Shown here: one piece after another, positions 48,759 through 57,664 of the stretch
How positions within the stretch are numbered: the first letter of the stretch is position 1
Layout: every line of letters starts with the position of its first letter
Assembly (NCBI RefSeq): GCF_005670685.2
Contig: NZ_CP062008.1
Coordinates: 4,526,001-4,590,000 of the forward strand
Length of the DNA: 64,000 nucleotides
Source: Mycolicibacterium mucogenicum DSM 44124
Lineage (GTDB): Bacteria; Actinomycetota; Actinomycetes; Mycobacteriales; Mycobacteriaceae
Direction: 5' to 3'
The notes under the pieces: model-generated
What the model was told of the DNA's origin: nothing
Seen by the model: the letters and a program-made list of their open reading frames with translations, nothing else
Databases searched by the model: none
Translations under genes and position numbers: made by a program

Positions 48759-50171
48759 TTAGAGCGATGCGACGGCGGCCCGGACATGGGCCAGGATGCG
48801 GTGCGCCGATGTGGGCGCGGGGTTGGGACCTGGGTCAGCTGCAGACAGGCCCGCTGCACGGGCGTGGACGAAGGCCGCCATGGCGGCGGCCTCGCCCGGT
48901 GCGATGCCCGAGGCCAGCAGCGCGCCGATGATGCCGGACAGCACGTCGCCGGATCCGGCTGTGGCAGCCCAGGATTGGCCGGCGGGATTGAGATAGGTGG
49001 GGCCGTCCGATTCGGCGATGATGGTGACGTTGCCCTTCAGCAGGACGGTGGCGCCCAGCCGTTCGGCCAGTTCACGGGTAGCGGCTACCCGGTCGGTTCC
49101 GGGCGGATGTCCTGCGAGCCGGGCGAATTCACCGGCATGTGGGGTCAAGACCGTCGGTGCCGCGCGGTCCGCGACCAGGTCGAGGTCGGCGGCCAACAAG
49201 GTCAGCGCATCGGCGTCGACGATCACCGGCAGGTCGGTGTCCAGCGCGAACCGCAGCGCATCGTCGCCGGCGGTGTCGGTGCCGAGGCCCGGGCCGACCA
49301 CCCACGCCTGGACCCGCCCCGCAGCCGTCACATCCGGCGCCGCAACGACTTCCGGCCAGTGCGACACCACTTCGGCGTGTGCGGAGCCGGCGTACCGGAC
49401 CATGCCGGAGGTCGCGGCGACGGCGGCGCCGGTGCTCAGGATCGCCGCACCCGGATAGGTCGCCGACCCGGCGAGCACGCCCTTGACGCCCTGGCTGTAC
49501 TTGTCGTCCGACGGGTGCGGCACCGGCCAGCGGGCGCGGACGTCGTGCGCGTCGAATCCGAGGAACGCCGGTTCGGGCAGGTCGAGTCCGATGTCGATGA
49601 GTTCGACCCGCCCGCAGTCGGCCAGTCCGTGTACGGGTTTGAGTCCGCCGAAGGTGACGGTCAGCGCGGCGTGCACATGGGGGCCGTCGGCGGCGCCGGC
49701 CTGGACGTCGACACCACTGGGGAGGTCGACGGCGACAACGGGCGCGGTGTTGGCGTCGAAGACCGCCGCGGCATTGGGCCGGAGCGGCCCGCTGGCGCCG
49801 ATCCCGACGACGCCGTCGATCACCAAATCGGTTGACGGCGGAATGCTTTCAACTACTCTGCCGCCGGCTTTCCGAAATGCTGCGAGCGCCTTCGGGTGGG
49901 CGCGGTCCGGGTTCAGGAGCACCGCTGTTGCGGCCGCACCGCGGCGGCGCAGGAAGGTCGCCGCCCACAGCGCGTCGCCGCCGTTGTCCCCCGAGCCCAC
50001 CACCGCACAGACGCTGCGCCCGCTCACGCCGCCGGTGCGGGTTTTGAGTTCTGTGGCAATCGCCGTCGCCAGCCCGTAGGCCGCGCGGCGCATCAACACG
50101 CCATCGGGTAGGGAAGCCAACAGCGGCGCCTCGGCCGCGCGAATCTGCTCGGCGGTGTAGTAGTGCCGCAT
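48759..50171 (-). CDS. nnr: Bifunctional NAD(P)HX epimerase/dehydratase
   Basis: 470 residues. N-terminal YjeF_N epimerase domain (residues about 1-205, VVGSGDNGGDALWAA) and C-terminal ribokinase-like ADP-dependent dehydratase (about 215-470, TPHAGEFARLAGHPPG; AATAGSGDVLSGIIGALLA). It repairs damaged hydrated NAD(P)H. Start ATG 50171 begins MRHYYTAEQIRAAEAPLL as in the family. A -10-like TAACCT is 8 bases upstream on the minus strand. Confidence 0.94.
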   Translation of the reverse strand: MRHYYTAEQIRAAEAPLLASLPDGVLMRRAAYGLATAIATELKTRTGGVSGRSVCAVVGSGDNGGDALWAATFLRRRGAAATAVLLNPDRAHPKALAAFRKAGGRVVESIPPSTDLVIDGVVGIGASGPLRPNAAAVFDANTAPVVAVDLPSGVDVQAGAADGPHVHAALTVTFGGLKPVHGLADCGRVELIDIGLDLPEPAFLGFDAHDVRARWPVPHPSDDKYSQGVKGVLAGSATYPGAAILSTGAAVAATSGMVRYAGSAHAEVVSHWPEVVAAPDVTAAGRVQAWVVGPGLGTDTAGDDALRFALDTDLPVIVDADALTLLAADLDLVADRAAPTVLTPHAGEFARLAGHPPGTDRVAATRELAERLGATVLLKGNVTIIAESDGPTYLNPAGQSWAATAGSGDVLSGIIGALLASGIAPGEAAAMAAFVHARAAGLSAADPGPNPAPTSAHRILAHVRAAVASL

Positions 50172-50232
50172 AGCTCCGAAGGTTACGCACATCCGCCCCG
50201 CAGGGGTTGGCATGTGCGTCAAATTCGGGCGT

Positions 50233-50289
50233 CGAGCGTGAGCGTGTGTGCGAACTTCTGCCGACTTTTCGCACACACGCTCACGTTCG
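50233..50289. repeat. Hairpin repeat, member 2 (upstream of nnr)
   Basis: CGTGAGCGTGTGTGCGAA (50237-50254) pairs perfectly with 50268-50285 over a 13-base loop; CGAG/TTCG flank the stem as in member 1. It lies between divergent nnr and the small membrane protein gene. Confidence 0.8.
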
Positions 50290-50308
50290 GCGCGGATAAC
50301 ATCCCGCC

Positions 50309-50674
50309 ATGACCTACGGCTATCCGGCGCCGCCACCGGCCAAGCCCCCGCTCTCGAGCGGCGACCTCGCCGCGTCGATCAGCGCGCTGGTGCTCACCTA
50401 CGTCGGCGGCGGCGTGGCGGCATTCTTCGCGGTGTTCGCGCTGGCGTTCACCGACTACTGTCCGCCGGCGACCTGTCACATCGACGCCGGGATCAACGCC
50501 ATGGCAGCGGGATTCATCGCGGCCATGGTGGTGGCATTGGCCGGCACGGTCGTCACCGTCATCCGACTGGTGAAGCGCCTGCGCGCCTGGCCATTTGCCG
50601 TCAGCACGCTGGGCTTGTGCGCCGTTCTGTGCGTGCTGGCGATCGGCGGCTATATCGCTGCCGTCGGCGGCTGA
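50309..50674 (+). CDS. Small membrane protein, 121 aa
   Basis: Pro-rich N-terminus (YGYPAPPPAKPPL) and three transmembrane helices (LVLTYVGGGVAAFFAVFALAF; AGFIAAMVVALAGTVVTVI; PFAVSTLGLCAVLCVLAIGG). Between helices 1 and 2 a short loop has two Cys (DYCPPATCHID). TAACAT (50297-50302) lies six bases before the ATG, a leaderless signature. Function unknown. Confidence 0.75.
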   Translation: MTYGYPAPPPAKPPLSSGDLAASISALVLTYVGGGVAAFFAVFALAFTDYCPPATCHIDAGINAMAAGFIAAMVVALAGTVVTVIRLVKRLRAWPFAVSTLGLCAVLCVLAIGGYIAAVGG

Positions 50675-50677
50675 GAC

Positions 50678-51751
50678 TCAGACGAGAACCGCGCTGGGCT
50701 CCACCGTCACCTTGATGGCCTCGCCGTTCTGGACGATCGAGAACGCATCGAGAACTTCGTCGAGCGCGATGTGCCGGGTGATCAAGTCCTTCACGGGAAC
50801 CTGACCGGTTGAGATGTAGTGCAGCGCCCGCTTGTTGTGCTCCGGCGCAGATCCGTTGGCGCCGTGGATATGCAGCTGCCGGTAGTGCACCACGTTGGAA
50901 TCGCAGGTGATCGTCGGGTTGGTCTTGGGCAGGCCGCCGAAGAACGAGATACGGCCGTTGCGCGCGGCCATCGCGATGGCCTGCTCCTGGGTGATGTTGG
51001 CGGCGGTCGCAGTGATCACCACGTCGGCGCCGCGGCCGCCGGTCAGTTCCATGACCTTCTCGACGACGTCGACCTCCGCCGCGTTGATCACCGCATCGGG
51101 GTGCACCGCATCGGCGGACATCGCCAGGCGGGCGTCGTTGACGTCGACGAGGTACACCGGCCCGCAGTCGTGCACACCACGGGCGATGCGGATGTGCATG
51201 CAACCGATGGGGCCGGCACCGAACACCACGACGGTGTCACCCGGCTCGATGCCGAGCAGATCCTGGGCGTTGATGGCGCACGCGAACGGTTCCGCGGCCG
51301 ACGCCTCGTCGTAGCCGACGTTGTCCGGAATCCGGTTCAGCCCATCGACTTTGAGTACCTGGCGGGGCACGATCATGTACTCGGCGAACCCGCCGTCGTA
51401 CTGGTAGCCCATCGAGGTCTGGTTCTGGCAGACCGCCATCCAGCCCTTGCGGCACTCGTGGCACTCACCGCACGGGACCGCCGCGATCACCTGCACCCGG
51501 TCGCCCTCGGCCCACTCGGTGCCGTAGGTGGCGTTCACGTCGGCGCCCACCTCGACGATGTCGCCGGCGATCTCGTGACCGATGGTCCGCGGCGGCGTCA
51601 GGTTCTGGTGTCCGTTGTGGAGGATTTTGACGTCCGTCCCGCAGGTCGAACAGTTGCGCACCCGGATCTTGATCTCGTCGGGTCCGCATACCGGCTCGGG
51701 CACGTCTTCGAGCCGGACGTCCTCGGGTGCGTAGTAGCGCAGCGCTTTCAT
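50678..51751 (-). CDS. Zinc-dependent polyol-type dehydrogenase
   Basis: 357 residues, MDR superfamily. Catalytic zinc: C in CSTCGTDV and GHEIAGDIVEVG; structural zinc Cys set CGECHECRKGWMAVC; Rossmann GAGPIGCMHIRIA. Resembles sorbitol/galactitol and threonine dehydrogenases. Divergent from the mannitol-type PTS gene across 213 bases with shared operator-like repeats, so it probably oxidises the imported sugar alcohol or its phosphate. Confidence 0.88.
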   Translation of the reverse strand: MKALRYYAPEDVRLEDVPEPVCGPDEIKIRVRNCSTCGTDVKILHNGHQNLTPPRTIGHEIAGDIVEVGADVNATYGTEWAEGDRVQVIAAVPCGECHECRKGWMAVCQNQTSMGYQYDGGFAEYMIVPRQVLKVDGLNRIPDNVGYDEASAAEPFACAINAQDLLGIEPGDTVVVFGAGPIGCMHIRIARGVHDCGPVYLVDVNDARLAMSADAVHPDAVINAAEVDVVEKVMELTGGRGADVVITATAANITQEQAIAMAARNGRISFFGGLPKTNPTITCDSNVVHYRQLHIHGANGSAPEHNKRALHYISTGQVPVKDLITRHIALDEVLDAFSIVQNGEAIKVTVEPSAVLV

Positions 51752-51850
51752 GGCGTTCCTTCCGGTTATCCGGCCTGGCCGGCAAGTGTGTCGTGGTTCA
51801 CTCTGCGCCCAGCCTAACGGCAATTCGGGCATAAATCCAAACTTTTCTCT

Positions 51851-51932
51851 GCCCATTTTTGCCCATTTGCTTGCCATCGTGCCCACATGTGGGCTTTACT
51901 CATAAACACACGGTGATGTGACGGGCATCACC
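51851..51932. promoter_or_regulatory. Operator-like repeats in the dehydrogenase/PTS divergent region
   Basis: GCCCA occurs at 51851 and 51861, and GCCCACATGTGGGC (51881-51894) is a perfect 14-bp palindrome. Another inverted pair, GGTGAT (51912-51917) and ATCACC (51927-51932), lies nearer the PTS start. These are likely sites for the DeoR regulator encoded after the PTS gene. Confidence 0.55.
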
Positions 51933-51964
51933 TTCACGGCCGGTCAAGGTGGAGGTCCAGCACA

Positions 51965-53938
51965 GTGAACGCAACAACGGAAACACCGCAGCGCGCCAGT
52001 CTGCGCGTGCGGGTACAGCAGCTCGGCACCGCGCTGTCGAACATGGTCATGCCGAACATCGGCGCCTTCATCGCCTGGGGCCTGATCACCGCGCTGTTCA
52101 TCAAGACCGGCTGGCTGCCCGGCCTCTTTCACTCACTGCAGAACCCGGACGGCTGGGTGGCCCACATCGGCGGCTGGGGCGCCTACGAAAAGGGCGGCAT
52201 CGTCGGGCCGATGATCACCTACCTGCTGCCGATCCTCATCGGATCCACCGGCGGACGGATGGTGTACGGAACCCGTGGAGCCGTCGTCGGCGCCATCACC
52301 ACCATGGGCGTGGTTGCCGGGTCCGATGTTCCGATGTTCATGGGCGCAATGATCATGGGGCCCTTGGGCGGCTGGGTCATAAAGAAGCTGGACGCGTTGT
52401 GGGACGGCAAGATCCGCCCCGGCTTCGAGATGCTGGTGAACAACTTCTCGGCCGGCATCGCCGGCCTGGTGCTGGCCGTCATCGGGTTCTTCGGTGTCGG
52501 CCCGGTGGTATCGGCGTTCACCCGCGGCGCCGGCCACGGCGTCGACTTCCTCGTCGGCCACGACCTGCTGCCCCTGACCTCGATCTTCATCGAGCCTGCC
52601 AAGGTGCTCTTCCTCAACAACGCCATCAACCATGGCGTGCTCACTCCCCTGGGTACCACCCAGGCGCTCGCCACCGGCAAATCCGTGCTGTTCCTGTTGG
52701 AAGCCAATCCGGGACCTGGCCTGGGAATCCTGTTGGCGTTCATGGTGTTCGGCCGCGGCGCCGCCAAGGCATCCGCACCGGGCGCGGCCATCATCCAGTT
52801 CCTGGGCGGCATCCACGAGATCTACTTCCCGTACGTGCTGATGAAGCCGAAGCTGATCGCCGCCACCATCCTGGGCGGGATGACCGGCGTCTTCATCAAT
52901 GTGTTGTTCGGCTCCGGCCTGCGCGCACCCGCCGCACCCGGTTCGATCATCGCCGTCTACGCCCAGACCGCGTCCGGCAGCTACCTCGGCGTCACGCTGT
53001 CGGTGCTCGGGGCCGCAGCCGTCTCGTTCGCCGTGGCCTCGGTGCTGCTCAAGACCGACCGCGCCACCGACGAGCCCGATCTGGCTGCCGCCACCGCCGA
53101 AATGGAGGCGCTGAAGGGCAAGCGCTCCAGCGTGGCCTCGGCACTGGTCGGAAGCTCCGCGTCCGCTCCCATCACCAACATCGTGTTCGCCTGTGACGCC
53201 GGCATGGGTTCGTCCGCGATGGGAGCCTCGGTGCTGCGCAAGAAGATCCGCGACGCCGGCTTCACCGGAGTGACGGTCGTCAACCAGGCCATCTCCAATC
53301 TCACCGACACCTACGGGCTGGCCGTCACCCACCGCGATCTCACCGAGCGGGCCCGGCAGAAGACCCCGTCGGCGATCCACGTCTCGGTCGACGACTTCAT
53401 GAATTCCCCCCGCTACGACGAAATCCTGGAACTGCTGGGGCGTACCAACGGCGCCCCTGGATCCTCGGCCGAATCTGCCACGGCGCCAAGCGAACCCGCT
53501 GCCGAGTCCGACGATGTGCTGTCGCTCGACTCGATCGTGCTGGCCGGCTCGGCCACCACCGCCGAGGCCGCCATCACCGAGGCCGGCAACCTGCTGGTGT
53601 CCGCACACGCCGTCGACGTCTCCTATGTCGAAGCCATGCACGAGCGGGAGAAATCCGTGTCGACGTACATGGGCAACGGCCTGGCGATCCCGCACGGCAC
53701 CAACGATGCCAAGAGCGCGATCCGCCATTCCGGGATCTCATTCGTCCGCTATCCCGAGCCCATCGACTGGAACGGCAAGCCCGCCGAGTTCGTGGTCGGT
53801 ATCGCCGGCGCAGGTAAGGACCACATGGCGCTGCTCACGCGGATCGCGCAGGTGTTCCTGAACAAGGACGAGGTGGACCGGTTGCGCCGGGCCAGCACGG
53901 CCGAGGAGGTCCGGGCGGTGCTGAGCGAAGCGCGGTAG
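51965..53938 (+). CDS. mtlA: Mannitol-type PTS permease, EIICBA fusion
   Basis: 657 residues. EIIC membrane domain (about 1-350) with PNIGAFIAWGLITALFI and NNAINHGVLTPLGTTQA; EIIB domain (about 400-490) with phospho-Cys in FACDAGMGSSAMG; EIIA domain (about 515-655) with phospho-His in GLAIPHGTND. It imports and phosphorylates mannitol or a related polyol at the membrane. GTG start at 51965 after AGGTGGAGG. All three phosphorylation residues are intact; PTS systems are uncommon in mycobacteria. Confidence 0.92.
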   Translation: MNATTETPQRASLRVRVQQLGTALSNMVMPNIGAFIAWGLITALFIKTGWLPGLFHSLQNPDGWVAHIGGWGAYEKGGIVGPMITYLLPILIGSTGGRMVYGTRGAVVGAITTMGVVAGSDVPMFMGAMIMGPLGGWVIKKLDALWDGKIRPGFEMLVNNFSAGIAGLVLAVIGFFGVGPVVSAFTRGAGHGVDFLVGHDLLPLTSIFIEPAKVLFLNNAINHGVLTPLGTTQALATGKSVLFLLEANPGPGLGILLAFMVFGRGAAKASAPGAAIIQFLGGIHEIYFPYVLMKPKLIAATILGGMTGVFINVLFGSGLRAPAAPGSIIAVYAQTASGSYLGVTLSVLGAAAVSFAVASVLLKTDRATDEPDLAAATAEMEALKGKRSSVASALVGSSASAPITNIVFACDAGMGSSAMGASVLRKKIRDAGFTGVTVVNQAISNLTDTYGLAVTHRDLTERARQKTPSAIHVSVDDFMNSPRYDEILELLGRTNGAPGSSAESATAPSEPAAESDDVLSLDSIVLAGSATTAEAAITEAGNLLVSAHAVDVSYVEAMHEREKSVSTYMGNGLAIPHGTNDAKSAIRHSGISFVRYPEPIDWNGKPAEFVVGIAGAGKDHMALLTRIAQVFLNKDEVDRLRRASTAEEVRAVLSEAR

Positions 53939-53953
53939 ACGACGGACGCAAGA

Positions 53954-54721
53954 ATGTCATCCGTGGATTCAGACAGCCGCCAGCGCCAGATCGTCGAGTT
54001 CGCCCGCACCCGTGGGCGGGTCGAGGTGCTGGCGCTGGCCGAAGAACTGAACGTGGCTTCGGAGACCATTCGCCGCGACCTGAAGGTGCTGGCCGGGCGC
54101 CGCATGCTCAAACGGGTCCACGGTGGAGCCATCCCGCTGGAGACAGCGGCATTCGAATCGACGGTGGAGTACCGCAGCCAGGTCGATCTGGCCCAGAAAC
54201 ACCGGATCGCGGCCGCCGCAGCGGATCTGCTGCACGGAGCCGAAACCGTTTATCTGGATGAGGGTTTCACTCCGCGGCTGATCGCCGAGCAGCTGGCGGA
54301 TCAGGAGCTCACGGTGGTGACGTCGTCGCTGCTGGCCGCGGAAGCGCTGGCCCACAGCGCGACCGTGACGGTGATGCTGCTCGGCGGACGAATGCGCGGA
54401 CGAACCCTGGCCACGGTGGACAACTGGGCCGTGGAGCGGTTGCGCAGCCTCGTCATCGACGTCGCCTACCTCGGCACCAACGGCATCACGCCCCAGCACG
54501 GGCTGACCACCCCCGATCCCGCGGTGGCCGCGGTCAAGCAAACCGCCGTGTCGGTCGCGATGCGCCGCATCTTGGTGGCCGCCGATTCCAAATTCGGCGA
54601 GACCAGCTTCTGCCGGTTCGCCGACGTGTCCGACTTCGACGCGATCGTCACCGGTACGGAACTGCCGGCCGCGGAGGCTGCGCGCTATGAGGCACTAGGG
54701 CCGTCGGTGGTGCGCGCGTGA
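53954..54721 (+). CDS. DeoR-family regulator
   Basis: 255 residues: winged HTH (RQRQIVEFARTRGRVEVLAL, SETIRRDLKVL) and sugar-phosphate sensing domain (EKTVYLDEG-like ETVYLDEGFTPRL; LGTNGIT; AADSKFGETSF). Located 15 bases after mtlA in the same operon. It probably represses the PTS and dehydrogenase genes until a sugar phosphate binds. Confidence 0.9.
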   Translation: MSSVDSDSRQRQIVEFARTRGRVEVLALAEELNVASETIRRDLKVLAGRRMLKRVHGGAIPLETAAFESTVEYRSQVDLAQKHRIAAAAADLLHGAETVYLDEGFTPRLIAEQLADQELTVVTSSLLAAEALAHSATVTVMLLGGRMRGRTLATVDNWAVERLRSLVIDVAYLGTNGITPQHGLTTPDPAVAAVKQTAVSVAMRRILVAADSKFGETSFCRFADVSDFDAIVTGTELPAAEAARYEALGPSVVRA

Positions 54722-55004
54722 GCGTTGCGATCGAGCCGATCCCGCAGCGCCGTTGGCCCGCCGGGTCGGGGTGTCAACGTGTATCGCTACATCGGTGCGC
54801 GGGCGAGCCTGGCTGAGCACATGCGCTACCCGGCCGAGTTGGCGCCCAACCTTTCCGGACGGTTCGCGCGATGCGCTACGCAGTTGCAAGGCCCGAGCTT
54901 GAGGGCCCAACTGCCTTCACCACGAACAGCCGAACCGTCACCGATCTCCTGATGTAGGCCGAAAAACTCCTTGCCGTTCGAACATATGTTCGATACAATT
55001 GGGC
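54722..55004. other. Intergenic stretch with no convincing gene before the SOS box
   Basis: 283 bases after the DeoR gene. Short open frames exist (for example 54725-54952) but lack start signals and similarity I can recognise. The last 30 bases hold the LexA site and promoter of the HNH gene. Confidence 0.4.
54978..54999 (+). promoter_or_regulatory. LexA (SOS) box with adjoining -10 element
   Basis: TCGAACATATGTTCGA (54978-54993) is a perfect palindrome matching the mycobacterial SOS consensus TCGAAC-N4-GTTCGA. TACAAT (54994-54999) directly follows and lies 5 bases before the ATG at 55005, so LexA would cover the promoter and the mRNA would start at or next to the start codon. Confidence 0.93.
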
Positions 55005-56243
55005 ATGGGAATCACACCGGATCTCAACGCTCTTCTCGAGCGCCTTCGCGACGTGGCCGTCACCGACGACATGTCCAGGGACGACGCGGTGGCGGCGATG
55101 ACGTGCGTGATGAAACTGCGCAATGTGATCGATCATCTGGCAGCGATGCTGACCGGGGCGCTGGATCGCCGCGGGGTGGCGGCCGCGCAGGGGCAGACGC
55201 CGCGGGAGTTGTTGATGGCGTTGGGATGTGCCCCGTCGGTGGCCGAGCGCTTTATCCGGGTATCGGGCGCCTTGCCGGCGTTACCCACGCTCGCGGCTCA
55301 TGCTGCCGACGGGGCGATCGCCGGGGAGCATGTCGATGCGATCGTCAAAGGCATCAACCACATACGCGCCCGCGCACCCGGTGAGGTAGACGAAGAAGCC
55401 CGGTTCGCGCAGGTGACCGATCTGTTGGGACAGTTCTTCTCCGGCGCCACCCCCGCCGACATCGACAAACGCGCCCGCCGGTTGGGCAACCGGGTCGCCG
55501 CCGCTGAAGGTGGCCTGCCGGCCGCCGAGGACCGGTCGATCAACACCGCCGACCACCGCGTCACCAGCGACGGGCGCGTGCAGATCCGCGCGGACCTGGA
55601 CGCCGAAGTCGGCGCCAAGTACATCGCGGCGATGGAGGAGTTGTCGGCGCCGCGACCCGAACCCGACGGCAGCCCCGACGTGCGCTCGGCGGGGCGTCGA
55701 CGCGCTGACGCGTTGGAAGCGGTGTTGGACATCGCCGCGCGCGGCGGGGACGTCGCCTCGGCCCCGCGCACCCAACTGCTGATCACCGTGCCCGCCGACA
55801 CCCCAGACCTGGCCACGCTGGAATTCATCGGATCGATCAGCACCATGACCCTGGAACGAATCTGCTGCGACACCACCGTCACCACCATGATCGTCGACGG
55901 CGAACAGGTACCCCTGGACATGGGCCGGGAGAAACGCCTGTTCCCGCCGCACCTGCGCAAAGCCCTCTATCACCGCGATCAGTGCTGCATCAAATGCGGC
56001 GCCCCACCCGGACGCACCCACGCCCACCACATCATCCACTGGACCCACCACGGTGAGACATCACTAGCCAACGGGTGTCTGCTGTGCCCGGCCTGCCACG
56101 CCAACATCCACCACGACGGCTGGGACGTCGTCATGGGACTGGACAAACACCCCTGGCTCATCCCACCCGCCACCGTCGACCCCCACCGAAAACCCATCCC
56201 CGCCCACAACCGCCGCACCATGCGACTCGACAACGCCGCCTAA
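55005..56243 (+). CDS. 13E12-type DUF222 protein with HNH endonuclease domain
   Basis: 412 residues. DUF222 helical domain (residues about 10-280) followed by an HNH nuclease motif: CIKCGAPPGRTHAHHIIHW, then CLLCPACHANIHHDGW, with zinc Cys and catalytic His intact. Members of the mycobacterial 13E12 repeat family; several are known to be LexA-controlled, fitting the SOS box. ATG 55005 was preferred over TTG 54999 because of the -10 spacing. May act in DNA damage response or as a selfish endonuclease. Confidence 0.9.
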   Translation: MGITPDLNALLERLRDVAVTDDMSRDDAVAAMTCVMKLRNVIDHLAAMLTGALDRRGVAAAQGQTPRELLMALGCAPSVAERFIRVSGALPALPTLAAHAADGAIAGEHVDAIVKGINHIRARAPGEVDEEARFAQVTDLLGQFFSGATPADIDKRARRLGNRVAAAEGGLPAAEDRSINTADHRVTSDGRVQIRADLDAEVGAKYIAAMEELSAPRPEPDGSPDVRSAGRRRADALEAVLDIAARGGDVASAPRTQLLITVPADTPDLATLEFIGSISTMTLERICCDTTVTTMIVDGEQVPLDMGREKRLFPPHLRKALYHRDQCCIKCGAPPGRTHAHHIIHWTHHGETSLANGCLLCPACHANIHHDGWDVVMGLDKHPWLIPPATVDPHRKPIPAHNRRTMRLDNAA

Positions 56244-56292
56244 CACCTAAAGCAATGCGCACCTTGACAACTCGACAGTGACAATGCAACGC

Positions 56293-56332
56293 GGGCCTGC
56301 TGCTTCCACAGCGAGATGGGAGCAGCAGGCCC
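56293..56332. terminator. Bidirectional terminator hairpin
   Basis: GGGCCTGCTGCT (56293-56304) pairs perfectly with AGCAGCAGGCCC (56321-56332) over 16 bases, between the convergent HNH and GGDEF genes. Confidence 0.8.
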
Positions 56333-56355
56333 ACACCCGGAGGATCGCGAATAGT

Positions 56356-57465
56356 TCACCGCGATGTCCGCACCGCGTCAGGCATCGGCGGCAGGTAGCT
56401 GACGGCGTTGCCGCCGCCGCGCTTGGCCACGAACATCGCCTCGTCGGCACGGGCGACCAGATCGCCGAGCAGTTCCGCGTGGTCACACCCGGATTCGGCG
56501 AAGTGCGTGATCGCCGCGGCGGTGATCCCGATGCTCGCCGTGATCGGCGCGTGGTCGTCGCGGCCGCACAACGCGACCCGGATCCGGTCGGCCACGGCCA
56601 CCCAGTCCCCCGGCTGCAGAACGTCGACGACGACGAACTCCTCACCCCCGACGCGCGCCACGAGCGCGCCGCCGTGCACAGCGGACTCCAGTCGCCGGGC
56701 GCAGCGGACCAGCACCTCGTCGCCGACACTGTGGCCGAATCGGTCGTTGACGATTTTGAACCGGTCGAGGTCGATCACGATGACCACGACGTCGGCCGCG
56801 CGCTTGCGGTGGCCGCGGAGCAGGTCGTCGATGTGGAGATTGAGACCGCGGCGGTTCAGCAATCCGGTCAGCGGGTCGTTCGAGGCCTCGTTGGCCTCGT
56901 TGCGTAGAGCCCAGATACCGAAATGGGCGGCGATCGGCGCCACCGCGAGTGCCCCGCCGGACAACAGCTTCACGAACGCCAGCACCGGATCGCCGCCGCC
57001 GATGATCGCGATCTCGACGGACATTGCCGCGATCGACGACACCGCCCAGAAACTGTGCACGGCAAGAGCTTTCGGCCCATCGAAGAAGATGATGTAGAAC
57101 GACACCAGCAGCAGCGCACTCAGCCCGAACATGCCGGACAGCACCTTCTGATTGAGCAGGGTGACCACGGTGACGCCGACGTCGACGTTGATGAGAAACG
57201 CGTGCGACAGCCGGTACGACGGCCACGGCCGCAGCCACCACACCCAGCTCCACACGTACATCGCCGTGATGAACACGATGGACACGACCCGCACGGCCGT
57301 ACCCGCGGGCGCGTCACCGGACCACTGGGAAATCATGACGATCAGACCGACCATGCCGACCCCGAGCCCGACGAGGAACTGGATCAGCCCGGTCAGCGAC
57401 CGCTTCGCGAAGTACTCGACCTGCGCCTCGTAGTCGGTCGGCGTGTGCCACCATTCGCGGACCAT
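56356..57465 (-). CDS. Membrane GGDEF diguanylate cyclase
   Basis: 369 residues from ATG 57465. Six hydrophobic helices (about 25-190) then a GGDEF domain (about 200-360) with NDPLTGLLNRRGL, DLDRFKIVNDRFGH and the active-site loop VGGEEF (a functional GGEEF variant). It should make cyclic di-GMP. No RxxD inhibitory site is evident before the loop. A TTG at 57504 preceded by GAGGG is an alternative start. Confidence 0.88.
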   Translation of the reverse strand: MVREWWHTPTDYEAQVEYFAKRSLTGLIQFLVGLGVGMVGLIVMISQWSGDAPAGTAVRVVSIVFITAMYVWSWVWWLRPWPSYRLSHAFLINVDVGVTVVTLLNQKVLSGMFGLSALLLVSFYIIFFDGPKALAVHSFWAVSSIAAMSVEIAIIGGGDPVLAFVKLLSGGALAVAPIAAHFGIWALRNEANEASNDPLTGLLNRRGLNLHIDDLLRGHRKRAADVVVIVIDLDRFKIVNDRFGHSVGDEVLVRCARRLESAVHGGALVARVGGEEFVVVDVLQPGDWVAVADRIRVALCGRDDHAPITASIGITAAAITHFAESGCDHAELLGDLVARADEAMFVAKRGGGNAVSYLPPMPDAVRTSR

Positions 57466-57552
57466 TCGGACCGTCGCGTGACGCGCAGCAGCATCCAGCA
57501 ACAATCCACGGCCCTCACAATGGACACCTTCGGCTGACCCTCAACCCGCATC

Positions 57553-57601
57553 CAACCACTTTCCACAGCTAATATTTCAGCAGAATATCCAGATGTGGTT
57601 G
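57553..57601. repeat. Inverted repeat downstream of glmS
   Basis: CAACCAC (57553-57559) and GTGGTTG (57595-57601) enclose an AT-rich segment that itself contains ATATT/AATAT. It lies between glmS and the GGDEF gene and could end the glmS transcript or form the GGDEF promoter. Confidence 0.35.
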
Positions 57602-57664
57602 ACCTGCGATTTCCCATGCTAGAGCACGGGCATGGTTCATGCCAGCGAACGAGCCGACGCGGAG

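Noticed and set aside
46451..48931. 826-residue open frame on the plus strand across alr and gad
   Set aside because: Antisense of two well-supported genes; no recognisable domain.
54725..54952. Short frame between the DeoR gene and the SOS box
   Set aside because: No ribosome site, no similarity and atypical composition for a gene.
57534..57664. glmS ribozyme
   Set aside because: Would lie upstream of glmS, not downstream, and no ribozyme core sequence is found on either side.
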